From Spirodela intermedia (taxonomy: Eukaryota > Streptophyta > Magnoliopsida > Alismatales > Araceae), in NCBI GenBank assembly GCA_902729315.2, contig LR746265.1, positions 5,622,892 to 5,686,891 on the forward strand: a stretch of 64,000 nt of DNA. Reading direction: 5' to 3'. Below the pieces are notes generated by a model. The model was not told the origin of the DNA. It ran no database searches and was given only the letters and a program-made list of their open reading frames with translations. The stretch's first letter is position 1. Every line of letters begins with the position of its first letter. Position numbers and translations under genes: made by a program. Positions 17,654-30,685 of this stretch are shown in pieces.

Positions 17654-17818
17654 ATGGAGGCGGCGAAGCTGCTCAAGGACAGGAAATTCTGGTTCGCGTC
17701 CTTCCTGGTCGTCTGGGCCGCCGCCCTGCAAGGCCACATGATGTGGATGCGGAATCAGGACGCCTTCAAGGAGAAGTTCAGGGATTTGAGTGACCAGGCG
17801 AAGAAATCTGACGAGTAA
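17654..17818 (+). CDS. Small single-pass membrane protein, 54 residues
   Basis: An ATG at 17654 opens a compact frame ending in TAA at 17816-17818. The product starts MEAAKLLKDRKFWFASFLVV, continues through a hydrophobic Ala/Val/Trp segment to about residue 27, and then has a charged tail with FKEKFRDLSDQAKKSDE. The layout is a short basic N-terminus, one membrane helix and a polar, possibly helical tail. It resembles a small uncharacterised protein found widely in plants, but I cannot name the family with certainty. The surrounding sequence is GC-rich with a leader from about 17500, which supports a real gene. Subcellular site and function are unknown; a mitochondrial or ER membrane location would fit. 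Confidence 0.7.
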   Translation: MEAAKLLKDRKFWFASFLVVWAAALQGHMMWMRNQDAFKEKFRDLSDQAKKSDE

Positions 17819-18596
17819 GCAATTCCACTGGCGACGATTCAGAAGGAGAAGATGCCCTCGTCGCTGCCGGCGACAGCCCTCTCTCCGATCTTGGCTCTGC
17901 TCTAGCTTCAATTTCTGTCAAATCAATGCCAGTGTAGTCGTTTTTCTCCTTCATCAATGGCACCGGGTGGATCTACTGCCGCAGGCAGTCCTCTCCTTCC
18001 GTTCGTTTTCAAAACCTTCGAGCCCCGGCGAGGAAATAGATTGGCTCTGTTTTTGTTCCCCTTGACGATTATCGGATCATGTAAGATGCCTGCTCGACGA
18101 AATGCCTCTGAGAAGGCGATCCCTCGCTTTCCGCCTGGAAGGCGTCTTAATCGAATACGCTACGCTGGGGGGATTGCGAACGTTAAGATAATGAATTTCG
18201 AACGCAGTTCTCACCCCGTCTGGAGGATGGACCGCAATTCACAGTCTACGAGAAAAGGACCATCTTTCATCATCTGTTGTTGACAATACTATCTTCGAGA
18301 AAGGAGAGAGAAAGAGTCGCTATCGTGTGGGTAGATATTTCCCGAAGTCCTCCGGGAGTCTCAACGATCTTAATCCGGAATCGTCACGAAATTGTGGGCA
18401 ATGAATGGAATATGAAACTACTTCATTTAATAGATCAAAATCGAAATGTACCAAACACTTGGTTCGATGACATGGAAAAGGAATTTGGTTCCAGTCGGAT
18501 TAAGATAAAGCATAAGGAAAATTCACACTAAAAGCACGGCGAGGCTTTGCTTTGGAGGAAGATCCGATGGAATCGGACTACTTTCAGCCACAGTCT
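17819..18596. other. 3' flanks of the small membrane protein gene and RPS13
   Basis: Presumed 3' untranslated regions of the convergent genes on either side. Two open frames of 84 and 108 codons have no family features and are not supported. Confidence 0.5.
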
Positions 18597-20353
<1,757 letters not shown>

Positions 20354-20432
20354 GTTGACGGCGGTGCGCGAACCCGAAGCCGAGGGACGAACCTAGTGGC
20401 GGCGCTAAGATGGCACACAGCTCTCGGCTCAG

Positions 20433-20633
20433 AAACCCTAGAAAATCTGCTCCGCGCGTTAGCCTAGCATAATATATAGTGGCGCACTTTGTTTCCATCA
20501 GATGGGCGGCCTCTTGGATTAGGCCCAATAGTTTAACGGGCCTACAATTCGCCCGCCAAAAACCCTCATTGTGGCCCATTAATGTACAACGGCCCATGAT
20601 CAGTTTGCTTGGTGTAGCCCATTAAGGCCCAAT
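20433..20633. promoter_or_regulatory. Site II (TGGGCC-type) cluster and telo-box-like motif
   Basis: Six GGCCCA/GGGCCT-type motifs occur at about 20521, 20538, 20572, 20591, 20616 and 20625, with an AAACCCTAG at 20433. In plants such clusters bind TCP factors and mark ribosomal protein and other growth genes. They sit 80-280 nt upstream of the RPS13 ATG and 420 nt or more upstream of the divergent receptor-like kinase, so RPS13 is the likely target. Confidence 0.65.
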
Positions 20634-21050
20634 GGGTCATGTGCTTGGGACGCGAAAATACCACAGAAACTTATGTGCTGCGGAGTCGGCTCGTTCCTAT
20701 GGCCCAGGTATTGACTTCGGACCCGCCGTGATGACCGGAGATCTGGTGCTGTCGGCGGACCGGGCCCGTCGGCGGCATTTGACACTGATTTGACTAGCCA
20801 CCAATGCATTTGCACGGAAGCGGGGAGTTCAAAATTTGAAAACAGGACGAAGAGAGAGGGGAACGGGTGGCGGCGGGGGAAGTGGCCTCGGGACCTTCGA
20901 AGGTCTTCGCCAGTGGCACAATGAAATCGGCTCCTGCAGATGAGTAAATGCGCTCTCCTCTGCTCCCCATGAATACCTTCAGAACGAAGCAAGGGGAAGA
21001 AGAAGACTGCAGACGGTGGAAGGGAGGATCAGTGGAGGTTCAGGAGAGAA

Positions 21051-23306
21051 ATGGGTAGCTTGACCGCCGACCAGCTGCTGCCGCTGCTGCTGCTCCTCTC
21101 TCTGCTCTGCGCCGCTACCGGGGAAAATGAAGAAGTGGCGGTGCTCATGGAGCTCAAGGCTTCGCTGGATCCGGATGGCCAGTTCCTAACTTCGTGGACG
21201 GAGGAGGGAGATCCCTGCGGGGGGGACTTTGAAGGAGTTGCCTGCGACAAACTCGGCAGAGTGAGCAACATCTCGCTGCAGGGGAAGAGGCTGCCGGGGA
21301 CCATTTCGCCGGCGGTGGGGAGGCTCCAGTCCCTCTCTGGTCTCTTCCTCCACTACAATGAGCTGAAGGGGGTGATTCCCCCGGAGATCGCCAACCTCAC
21401 CGAGCTCACCGATCTCTACCTCAATGTCAACAACCTCTCCGGCAGCATCCCGCCGGCAATCGGAAACATGGCTCGCCTTCAAGGTGAGATCTTCCTGGAC
21501 AATGGAGACAAGAGGGAGTTGTACCCTTGCTGAGATTATGATGGCTTCTTCCTGTGTAGTTCTCCAGCTCTGCTACAATAGGCTCAGCGGGAGCATTCCC
21601 AACCAGGTGGGGCTTCTGAAGGAGCTCAATGTCCTCGCTCTTCAGTCTAATCGTCTGACTGGGGCCATTCCGGCGAGCCTGGGGGACCTGCCCGAGCTTA
21701 CCCGGCTGGATCTGAGCTTCAACCAATTCTTCGGCTCTATCCCCTCCAAACTCGCCCTGGTTCCTCGTCTGCTGGCTCTAGACCTTCGGAACAACAGTCT
21801 CTCTGGCAAGGTTCCTTACGGTAGCTCCTCATTACTCTTCCTCGGAATCCGTTCGCCTGGTTCTTGGCCTCGTTTTTTGATACCTTTTTCTCCGGTGAAG
21901 GCCTCAGGAGGATGGAGGGCAGATTCCATTACGCGAACAACAGGGGTCTTTGCGGAGCTGGGTTCTCGTCTCTCAGGCTCTGCAACTCTGCGGATCTCCT
22001 CCAGCCCAACAAGCCAGAGCCCTACAGTGGCCTCGCTCACACCGGAATTCCGCAGTCGGCTTACGTGAAGACCCATGGCAGCCACTCTTCCAAGCCCTCT
22101 TCCTCTTCATTGCCTGTTGTAATCGCCGCCATTGCAGTCGGTGCCGTGGGAGTCGTCTCTGGCCTACTGGCCTTCGCCTGTTACCGCAGGCGAAAGCAGA
22201 AGATCGGCAGCTCCATCGAGATCACAGACAGCAGGCTCAGCACTGATCAGGTCAAGGAGGCGATCAGGAAGAGCCCGTCGGCCCCCGTCGGCGTCGGCTA
22301 CACCAGCGGCTGGGACTCCTTGGCCGGCGGCGGGTTCTCCCAGGATGTCTCCCGGAGCTTGAGATTCAATCTGGAGGAGGTCGAGTCGGCCACTCAGCAC
22401 TTCTCAGAGGTTAATCTGCTGGGGAAGAGCAACTTCGCGGCGACGTACAAGGGGATCCTCAGAGACGGGTCGGTGGTGGCGGTGAAGAGCATCAACAAGA
22501 CCAGCTGCAAGGCGGAGGAGGGCGAGTTCCTGAAGGGGTTGAAGCTGCTGGCCTCCCTGTCGCACGAAAACCTTGTAGGGTTGAGGGGGTTCTGCTGCTC
22601 CAGCGGGAGGGGTGAGTGTTTCCTCCTCTATGACTTCGTCGCTAATGGCAGCCTGTCTCAGTACCTGGAGACCAAGGGGAAGGAGGAGAGTTCTAGGGTT
22701 CTGGGTTGGCCCCAGAGAGTCGCCATCATCAAAGGCATTGCCAGAGGTAACTAACTGAAGCTTCTGGCTCGTTCTTCTTGATCTGCCCGCACTGTTTCCT
22801 TCACAACCAATCACCCCTCCGATCTTCAACCAGGAATCGAGTATCTGCACTCCGACAGAGAGAAAAAGCCCGCTCTGGTTCACCAGAACATATCATCGGA
22901 GAAAATCCTGATTGACCACCACTTCAAGCCGCTGATCTCCGGCGCCGGCTTCCACAAGCTGCTGGCGGACGACGTCGTCTTCTCCAGCCTCAAGGCCAGC
23001 GCCGCCATGGGCTACCTGGCCCCCGAGTACGCCACTACGGGCCGGTTCTCCGAGAAGAGCGACGTCTACGCCTTCGGCGTCATCCTGCTGCAGATCCTCA
23101 CCGGAAGGACGAAGGTCAATCCCCTGCGGCCCGGTGCCGAGCCCGGCAAGCTCGAGGACCTCATCGACAGGCGCCTGGAAGGGAACTACCCCAAGCCGGA
23201 GGCGGCGAAATTGGCGTCCTTGGCGTTGGTCTGCACCAGCGAGACGCCGACCCAGCGGCCGACCATGTCGTCGGTAGTTCAAGAGCTGTGCTGTAACAAC
23301 AGTTGA
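21051..23306 (+). CDS. LRR receptor-like protein with a pseudokinase domain
   Basis: Exons 21051-21483, 21560-21820, 21901-22746 and 22834-23306 give 670 residues, all in phase with GT-AG borders. Order: Leu-rich signal peptide (1-24), an LRR N-cap with paired Cys, about six leucine-rich repeats of the LSGSIP type (70-225), a Ser-rich juxtamembrane stretch, a membrane helix (about 302-325) followed by YRRRKQK, and a kinase-like domain (about 385-665). The VAVK lysine is present, but the glycine loop reads GKSNFAATYKG, the catalytic HRD is HQN (about 530), and DFG is replaced by GAG in LISGAGFHKLL (about 550). Catalysis is therefore unlikely, and it probably signals through partners at the plasma membrane. 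It resembles the Arabidopsis group with At5g51560, which from memory shows similar changes. Ligand and pathway are unknown. Confidence 0.93.
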
Positions 23307-24443
23307 TGGCTGTGGGGCCACTCACTCCGGCACCTCGCTGGCGCCGGCGCCGGAGCCGGAGGGGACGAAAAGTGCCGTTAATTTTTCAGTGTAGCTGTCG
23401 TCTTGCTCACTAGTCTTATCCGAATTACGTTGCTCAGCTATTTAATCAACCGAAAGTGCTTAATTAATTTAGTAGTTAGTTTATATTACTAAAATGGAGG
23501 CATCCGACGTGGAACTCGGATGGTAAGATTCCAGTAAACTGCTTGTGGATCCCCTTATTGCCAGGTTTCGAGTATTTATAGGCAATGACCTGGTAGTAAT
23601 GGGCCTGATAATCTGGAGGCTGGCCCATTAATTTGGATCTGATGCCCGGTGAGGAAACATACCGGTAGGAACCCTTCTCCAACTTCTCTCGTCTTCCCTG
23701 TAGCAAGCCCAGGCTCTAACCCCTTCTGGCGGGCAACAAAACCCCTGCGAGCTTCACCTTCTCCCTTCCCCTGCTCCAGTTCCCGGTGGCTCTGCTAGGT
23801 TTTCGGCTCGGAAAAGCGAGTTTTCTCCATTTTTAAACTTTCGTTGTTGTAGCCTCTGCCTTCTCTTCTCCGAGTCTTCAATCCGTCGGCATCATTCGTC
23901 TCCCCCGTTCGACCGCAAACTTCATCAGCTCGCTTCTGTGGCCTCATCATCTCCGTACTGCCTCCGTCGCTGAACCGCCGTAGTCTGGTGAAGGTATCTC
24001 CTTCCCTCTTTCATTGCCTTCCTCCGTCTCTCCCCTCTGTTGGCTTCTGAATTGATTCCACGCATACCTGCCCATTTCTGTGATTGTGGCGTGATGAGAA
24101 ATCTTAGAATCCGGAAGCTTATCTGGATTTCACCTGCCCTCGGATCGATCGAATAGGAAGGTTTAGGAAGGTTGTTGATCAACTCATTCTCAACTGGCTG
24201 CTCCTGGGCGCCTTATTCTTCTCTGCTTCTCCAGTATTTTCCCACAACTAGTTCTCGAGTGAAGTCCATGGAACTAGTTTGATGTTCAGTCTATAAAGGT
24301 GCATTCTTGTACCCTTTATTTGTTCAGATAATTACTTAGAAAGTTTCTCCAATTATTTCACTTTATATTTCATCACTGGGATAATTGAAGCTTGCGTGGA
24401 GCAGATAAGTGCTACAGACCCCACGGTGGACATCCCCTCCACC
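23307..24443. other. Intergenic and URI 5' leader
   Basis: Contains an inverted pair of TGGGCC-type site II motifs near 23600-23632, then CT-rich leader sequence. A donor-like GAAG/GTATCT near 23995 suggests an intron in the 5' untranslated region of the downstream gene. No coding region is seen. Confidence 0.5.
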
Positions 24444-27400
24444 ATGGCGGATCTTCCAGTAAAAGGTTCAGTCACCCCTCTCGCTTCCATGATCCCTGCT
24501 GAGGAGGCCCACAACGCTGCGAAACGAGTGCGAGAGGCCATCTCTGAGCGTCAGAAAGAACTTGATCGTCTCTCCCTTTTTTCCTCTGAAAACAACAACC
24601 TCATCAACCTTGTCCAGCGGCTCCCAGATGAACTCTCCCACGAAATTATGGTCTGAGTCCCAGATCTCTGCTCCTCTTGTCTGCACATATTTGATTTGAT
24701 CTGGGGAAATATCGTTGCATTATTACCTAAAATGCTTTGTCTTGGCATGGACAGGTACCCTTTGGGAAGGCGGCATTTTTTCCCGGTCGTCTGATACACA
24801 CGAACGAGTTCTTGGTAACTATCAGCTCCAAAACTACGATTGCTTCCCGATGTTTTTATTTATTCTTGAACCGTAGAGAACACCATGTGAGTTTGACTTA
24901 ATATTATGGTCCGGTTCAAGGTTCTGTTGGGAGAAGGGTATTATGTAGAACGAGCAGCGAAGCAAACGGTCGACATTCTACAGAGGCGAGGGAAGGATTT
25001 AGATTCTCAAGTTGAGTCCCTAAAGGCAATGATAACAGACCTTGATACAGAGGCCAAGTTTTTCAGTGCTACAGCTGTTGAGGCCGAGGTAGCTATTTGA
25101 TGCCCATTTTGGAATTTATATTGCCATATCATGAAATTAGTGATGCTTATTTGTATTTAGAGATTTATACCTTTCGACATCCGTAAGTACTATACAAAAT
25201 TATAATGAAAACCTTTCTGCGCTGAATAACGTTATCTCTAAATCAGCTATACGGGCTTGCTCTCTCAAATGTAGTTTGATTTAGCATCAATTGGAATCGA
25301 TCACACTTTCTCTGTGAATATAGAAATTCAGTTGTTTATTTAATATGAAAATCGTGGCAAGCAGCAAATTGCAACGCTTTGTGAGCGCATTTTGTAGTGA
25401 GGAGAATTTCATGCCTTCCGAGCAAAGAAGATGAACAATATACGTAGATATTCAACATCTATATTCCGTTGGGAAAAAATCGCATAAATTATCAGAAAAA
25501 TTGTGTTCATCCTTGAACAAAATCTCCGCCGGGAAGAATTGCCACTATGCGATGTGGGCTCTAAGTAACAGATATAAGTCAATATCCATCCTGTCGGAGT
25601 TGACTATTTTGGAATAAAATTAGATTTCGAATGCAAAAGATTTGATATATTTTATTGCTTATGCAGTTTTATTATCCTGGCCATAAAGTTCGAATGGTGC
25701 TTTCAGCTGAATAATTTCACTGCTCGAACAATAGCGCCGAACTGATACTTATCTATGCATTTGTATCTGTGTAATCTCATCTATCATACTTTTAACGCAG
25801 GAAGGCCTGGTAGAAATAAGGGAAGACTATGTGGAGGACTTCCCAGCTGAAAATAAAGCTGAATCAGGTAATCCTCATATGCTTTTCTTGAAACTTCTTC
25901 CTATTTTTAGTATTCTCATGCCAGAAATCACTTAAAGCATATCGGCTAGTATGACGAATAAATAACTGCTCGAGAACAATGATCTATACTTTCGCATCTT
26001 ATGTCTGACTGGTGCTCTAGAAGTCTTGCACTGCACGTCAGTTTTTCTCTATCTCCCTCTCTCTCTAAGTTATCCTGACTTCGTATCAAGATAATGATTA
26101 GGCTCCACATAACTAAACAACTTGTACCTCTGGACTCTCTATGATTGCACCAGTACTAAAAGTTTCTCCTGGATAAGCGCTTAGGTTTCCAAGATGGTGC
26201 TTTAGAATTGCTGGAGATTTATTGAATGGAGCACAAAGGGTTCTCCAATTATCAGTTGAAACCTCTTATAATGATGGTATTAATTATCTACTTTTCCCAA
26301 CATTCTGGAGAGCCTCCTTATTCTGCCCACATGAATTTCTGCTTCATCACATTTCTGTTCATTTCAGCTCCAGTGTTCGGATAGTTAAATCACATGTATC
26401 ATTCAGACATTAAATTATACGAGCTTTCTTTTTTTTAATTTATGCATATGTTTTACGTTTTTATTCGAGAAAGTAAAAAGGGAATTCTCAATTTGACTTG
26501 ACTCAATTCCTAGTGCCCCATCTTCAGTTGCTGCTTGGTCCTCTTTGGCAGGTGGTACTCAGATTTCAGAGGAAGAGTATGCTCGGATTATGTCCAGACT
26601 GGACGAATTAGAGGACGAAGAAAAAGCAGCAGAGTGCGCTTCTAGTGATGAAGAAACGGACAGGGCTCATGCTAGCTCAGCCGATTCCTCATTTCCACAT
26701 GCCTTTGATGGCCATGGCATCAGAGCTTCACTGGTAACTGATTTCCGGTCTCATAACAAGACAGAATTTCCCTCGTAAAGAAACCAGATTACTCGCCCAT
26801 TTTCTCTCAATAAACCCGCCAATAAATGATAATTGAGCTCACGCCCTCATTTATTGCGATCTCCATGGGATAGGAGGCGCAGCTCAAGGATTTGGGACAG
26901 AGCCCAGAGGGAAAAGGAGTCGGGCAGAAGCAAGCTGCCGCTGGGCTGCCATCTGTGAGAGAATACGAACGCCATGAATCTATTGAATCTCCTATGAAGG
27001 GATTAGTTGATGAAGAGACCTTGCAAAGGGTTGCTGAGGTATCAAGCTCTCCCTCCCTCCCTCCATTTCCTATATCACCTGTTCACCAGTCAAATGCCAC
27101 TGGCCTGTTCTTTGTTCTCTGTATGCTGGGTGACTGACCATGGAGAGAGAATGATTTTGCTTGGCAGAATTCTGCTGCTGACTTTCCAGAACGATCTCTG
27201 AGAGCAGGATCTGATCTTCCCAAGGTTCGCCTTCTCAATCTCATCGATTTAGTTTAATCCTAGTGCGTTCGCTTCTTGGGCTTCGATCCTCACAGGCCCA
27301 TCTCATGCAGGCTTTCACAGGGTCTATTATCGAGCGCAGTCATGGCCTGCCGCCCACCGCCCCAGACAAGGACGCTGCCAACCAGGTATTCCACGCAGTA

Positions 27401-27554
27401 CCCATATTCAAACCTTATGTCAGCCACCTTCATCTATATACATATAAAATCAATCAGCATAAGTTATTTACTATCATGGTTCATTCCACAGGCCCCGTTG
27501 ACCAACTCTTCAAAGCCAGCCTCCCGCTTCAAGATGCGGAGGGGCAACCGTTGA
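24444..27554 (+). CDS. URI: URI-type prefoldin-like protein (RPB5 interactor homologue)
   Basis: Nine exons: 24444-24650, 24755-24814, 24921-25088, 25801-25867, 26552-26733, 26874-27038, 27168-27224, 27296-27385 and 27492-27554, giving 352 residues with all phases matching. The N-terminal half is an alpha-class prefoldin fold: a coiled coil with AAKRVREAISERQKELDRL, the beta-hairpin segment VPFGKAAFFPGRLIHTNEF and LLGEGYYVERAAKQTVDIL, then a second coil. The middle is acidic and holds a SEEEYARIMSRLDELEDEE-like stretch typical of URI. The short C-terminal exon ends in SRFKMRRGNR, matching the URI box. In yeast and animals URI works in the R2TP/prefoldin-like complex that assembles RNA polymerases; the same role here is inferred. 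It converges on IBA57 with only 134 bases between stops. Confidence 0.88.
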
Positions 27555-27688
27555 CGTTGGATCTTTGTTCAGCCATCGATAAAATGCACATGAAGCTGTA
27601 ACTTAGTATAAACTAAAAAATATTATTGGTTGCGCAGGAATTTTTTGCAGAAGATTGGCGAAGAAGAATCTAAGTAGCCGCAGTCTGC

Positions 27689-30290
27689 TTATTGCCTCCA
27701 TTCGGGCGGCCACCAGCCTGGTCTGATGACCTTGACCTCGACGCCCTCCTGCCCCTTGATGGTCAACGACGGCGACTTGAAGGCCTCTTCCAGCCTGAGC
27801 AGTCCCATCCCACGTGAGCCGAAGACAATGCCCACGGTTCCGGCCTTCTTGTCGGAGGCCGCATCCATAATATCCGACCCAGAAGCTATCTCCTTCTCCA
27901 CCTCTGTTAAGCCCGTGGGGAAGATTAATGTAAAGAAGAAACCCAAGCATCATCAACATCAGCCACCGTGATTCCGCAAACAGAAGGAGCTTCTGGCGGA
28001 GTCGTACCTGCACCAGTCTTATCGACGATCTTGAAGGGAAGGAGGCGCTTGCGGATGACCCCACGGTGGTGCGTGCGAGCGACGAACTCCTGCCCCACGT
28101 AGCAGCCCTTGTCAAAGCTGATGGCGTTCAGCCCCGCCAGGTTGTACTCCAGAGGGATCGCCTCGCCTGAGTAGGGGAGCAACTCAATTCGTTCAGTTCA
28201 TTCAGTCCAGTCGAATGCGAAAGTCGTCATGAAGAAGGTGCCGAGGCCTGCTGCGGCCTCCCCCATGTCCTTGGGGGAAGGCGGGGTTACCTTTGGGGAT
28301 CTCGGTGGAACCCTCTGCGACTCCTCTCTCTAATCTCCATCTCAGATAGTTCTCTTCACTCGTCTCCTTATCGGCCTCGACCAGAGGAGCTGCAGAGGGA
28401 ACCAAAACCCAAGTTCTAAAAATGGCTCCTTGAATTTCCATAAATGATATCCAAGCTACATACGTTTAGTAAGATCTTAAATAATATATTGTATGGGTTC
28501 AGATTGAATAGTCTTACGGATTGTGTCAGCCGGGAAGATGCCCCTAAATCCGAGGGAAAGAAGTCTAGGATCCCTGAACCAGCGCCACCCATAGGTGTTT
28601 CCTTCTGCGGATGAAATCCCAGCAAGGTCAACGCCCCCTCCCCAGCCAAGACCAGCAGCTTCAGGTTCCTCGGGTGATCCCTGATCGAGGCCACGACCAA
28701 AACGTTGCCAGCAAGTCAATTCTTCTGTCACGTCAGCTATCTCAACTTTGGATCTCAGCCTGTATCTACAGCACAAAATTACATATAAAATGAGACAAGC
28801 CATGAGCACGCATCAAACCAAGGTCCCATTCACATTGCACAATATTTCAAATGCAAATCATAACTTCTTCACTTTTACATAGATATATATATAAATAGAT
28901 ATCTATGCATTTTTATACACATATACCGCGATGCATGCGTTCTACTGCAAGCTCCAAGACCCGATTTGACAATAAAAGACAGGTTTGCCTGATATTCTTT
29001 GAAATGCTCGGCTCACACATCGGGTTACGGCGAGTTCTATCCAAATCTTCTCGTCAAAAGCCTAACTAAAACATAATATATACACATGTTTAGAGTTTAA
29101 GAAGCACAGAATGAACGAAATAGGACAAAAAAGGGACATTTGCTGCTTTGGAAGTTGAATTAATCACATGGGTCATCAATACTCGCATGAGATAAATAAG
29201 ATAGCACAGTTTTCACTCTCCTGAAACTAAGAACCAGAGGAGTAGGGCATTCCTGTCCTTGAAGAAAGTGATGAAAATTCTTGACCCGGAACTGAGAGTC
29301 AAGATAAGCAAATAAATCTTTAAAAAAAAAAAAAGAATCACGCAAAAGAGAGTGAGTACCAGGAAGAACGGCCTACGGAAACCTAAAAAAAACGGGGATA
29401 ATAGCAAAAACGCCAGCAATCTCCTCAACGAGAATTCTGTAGAACGCAGGTGAAAATTGCTGTGTTTTCAGCTCAAATACTCAGGTTCTATTTCTACCAG
29501 AAGAACCGATCTCGTTGTCCAATGAGGCCGGTTTTTCCCAGGATTTAGTAATCATGTCCCATGACGCTTACCGGAACAGGACGGAAGAATGTAAGGGTGG
29601 GGTTGGGAGAGGGAGGGAACAGTTCTTTGGAATTCGAAGTAGATGAGAACTGTGAGGTGGCCTGATTACCGGTAGCCCAATTTTTCAGCTTGTTGCGACC
29701 CAAAGAAGTGGGAAGAGGCGAGGAACTAACACTCACTTCCTGAAGCAGCCCAAGAGCTCATCCAGAAGGCTTCCATCGACGTCTGCAAATAGTGTGTGAT
29801 CCCCGTCGTGGTTCTCAGGCCCTGGACCGGTCCCAGCGCGGTCGAGCTTCTCCCCGGGTCGAGAAGGCCGGTAGAGGAAGAGATCGTACAGGAACCGCCC
29901 CTGAGGAGTGAGCATCGCCGCGTAAACCGGCGATGGCTGGTAGAGCGGCAGATTGGTCGTCGGCAGATACGAGGAAGCAGCGGAGGAGGAAGCGGGTGAG
30001 GCCGGCGAACATGGCTCGGCGAGCGGGCGAACGTCATTGGTGAGGAGGCCCTGGAGGAATTTGAAGACGTCGGTGCCCTGTAAGCGGATGACGGAGCGGG
30101 ACCTGAGGGGGCACGCGAGGGGACCCGCCGCCTCCAGGCTCCCCTTCTCCTCGGCGGAGAGCTTCTCGAAGGAGGAGTGCACGAGGCGGCTGAGGCTGCT
30201 GCGCCCGCCGGCGGCGAAGCGGAAGGAGGAGAGTGCCGTCCCGGCGAGCCGCCAGGTAGAAGGGAACGTCTCGGGGAGCAAACGAGGCAT
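27689..30290 (-). CDS. IBA57: IBA57-type folate-binding Fe-S cluster assembly protein, mitochondrial
   Basis: Exons in transcript order: 30290-29737, 28765-28518, 28389-28291, 28166-28008 and 27903-27689, giving 424 residues in phase. The N-terminus ([13 protein letters not shown], with Arg/Ser and no acidic residues) looks like a mitochondrial presequence. The body belongs to the YgfZ/GcvT family: [20 protein letters not shown], then [49 protein letters not shown], and the signature KGCYVGQE in exon 4. IBA57 acts with ISCA proteins to build 4Fe-4S clusters for lipoate synthase, aconitase and complex I. Between the two first blocks is a Ser/Ala-rich insert of about 20 residues. Several long open frames antisense or out of frame to exon 1 are shadows of its GC-rich code. 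Confidence 0.93.
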
Positions 30291-30685
30291 CTTTTCTCTC
30301 CTTTTCCGCCGCCTCTGCGTCCCGACGACGCCCCAAAGGCTTCCGCTTTCGCCAGATTTCCCTTACGAGGTAGGCGGAGGAGCCAGCCGTGTGCTAAACC
30401 TGTCGCCACCTGTCCCCACCGAGCCCAGGCCCAGAAAGTCTCATCTCCGGCCCGTTTTAAAACCCGCCCAACATGGACCATTTAGACAACTGGGCTCGGC
30501 CTATCAACATGGCAAAAACGTTAACCGAATCTCAAACGTTCCCAGAAACTACCCGGAGATGGAAAAAAGTTACACCCAGAAATGAATAATTTATCGTTCA
30601 ATTTCCACAATTTTACAGCGGAGCGGCCTTCTTCGTCTTCTTCTTCATCGACAGATGATGTACGACGAATAGCTCCAGGTAAGTA
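30291..30685. other. IBA57 promoter side and PPR 3' flank
   Basis: Short gap between IBA57 and the PPR gene, both on the minus strand. It holds GGCCCA/GGGCTC motifs near 30420-30500 that could serve IBA57. No extra gene is supported. Confidence 0.5.

Noticed and set aside
18277-18531. 84-codon plus-strand frame
   Set aside because: It lies between the last exon of RPS13 and the small membrane protein gene and has no recognisable motif; probably untranslated sequence.
22404-23321. Two minus-strand frames of 159 and 142 codons opposite the receptor-like kinase
   Set aside because: Antisense to clearly conserved LRR-kinase exons.
29726-30481. 251-codon minus-strand frame overlapping IBA57 exon 1
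   Set aside because: Out-of-frame shadow; the frame starting at 30290 carries the IBA57 motifs.
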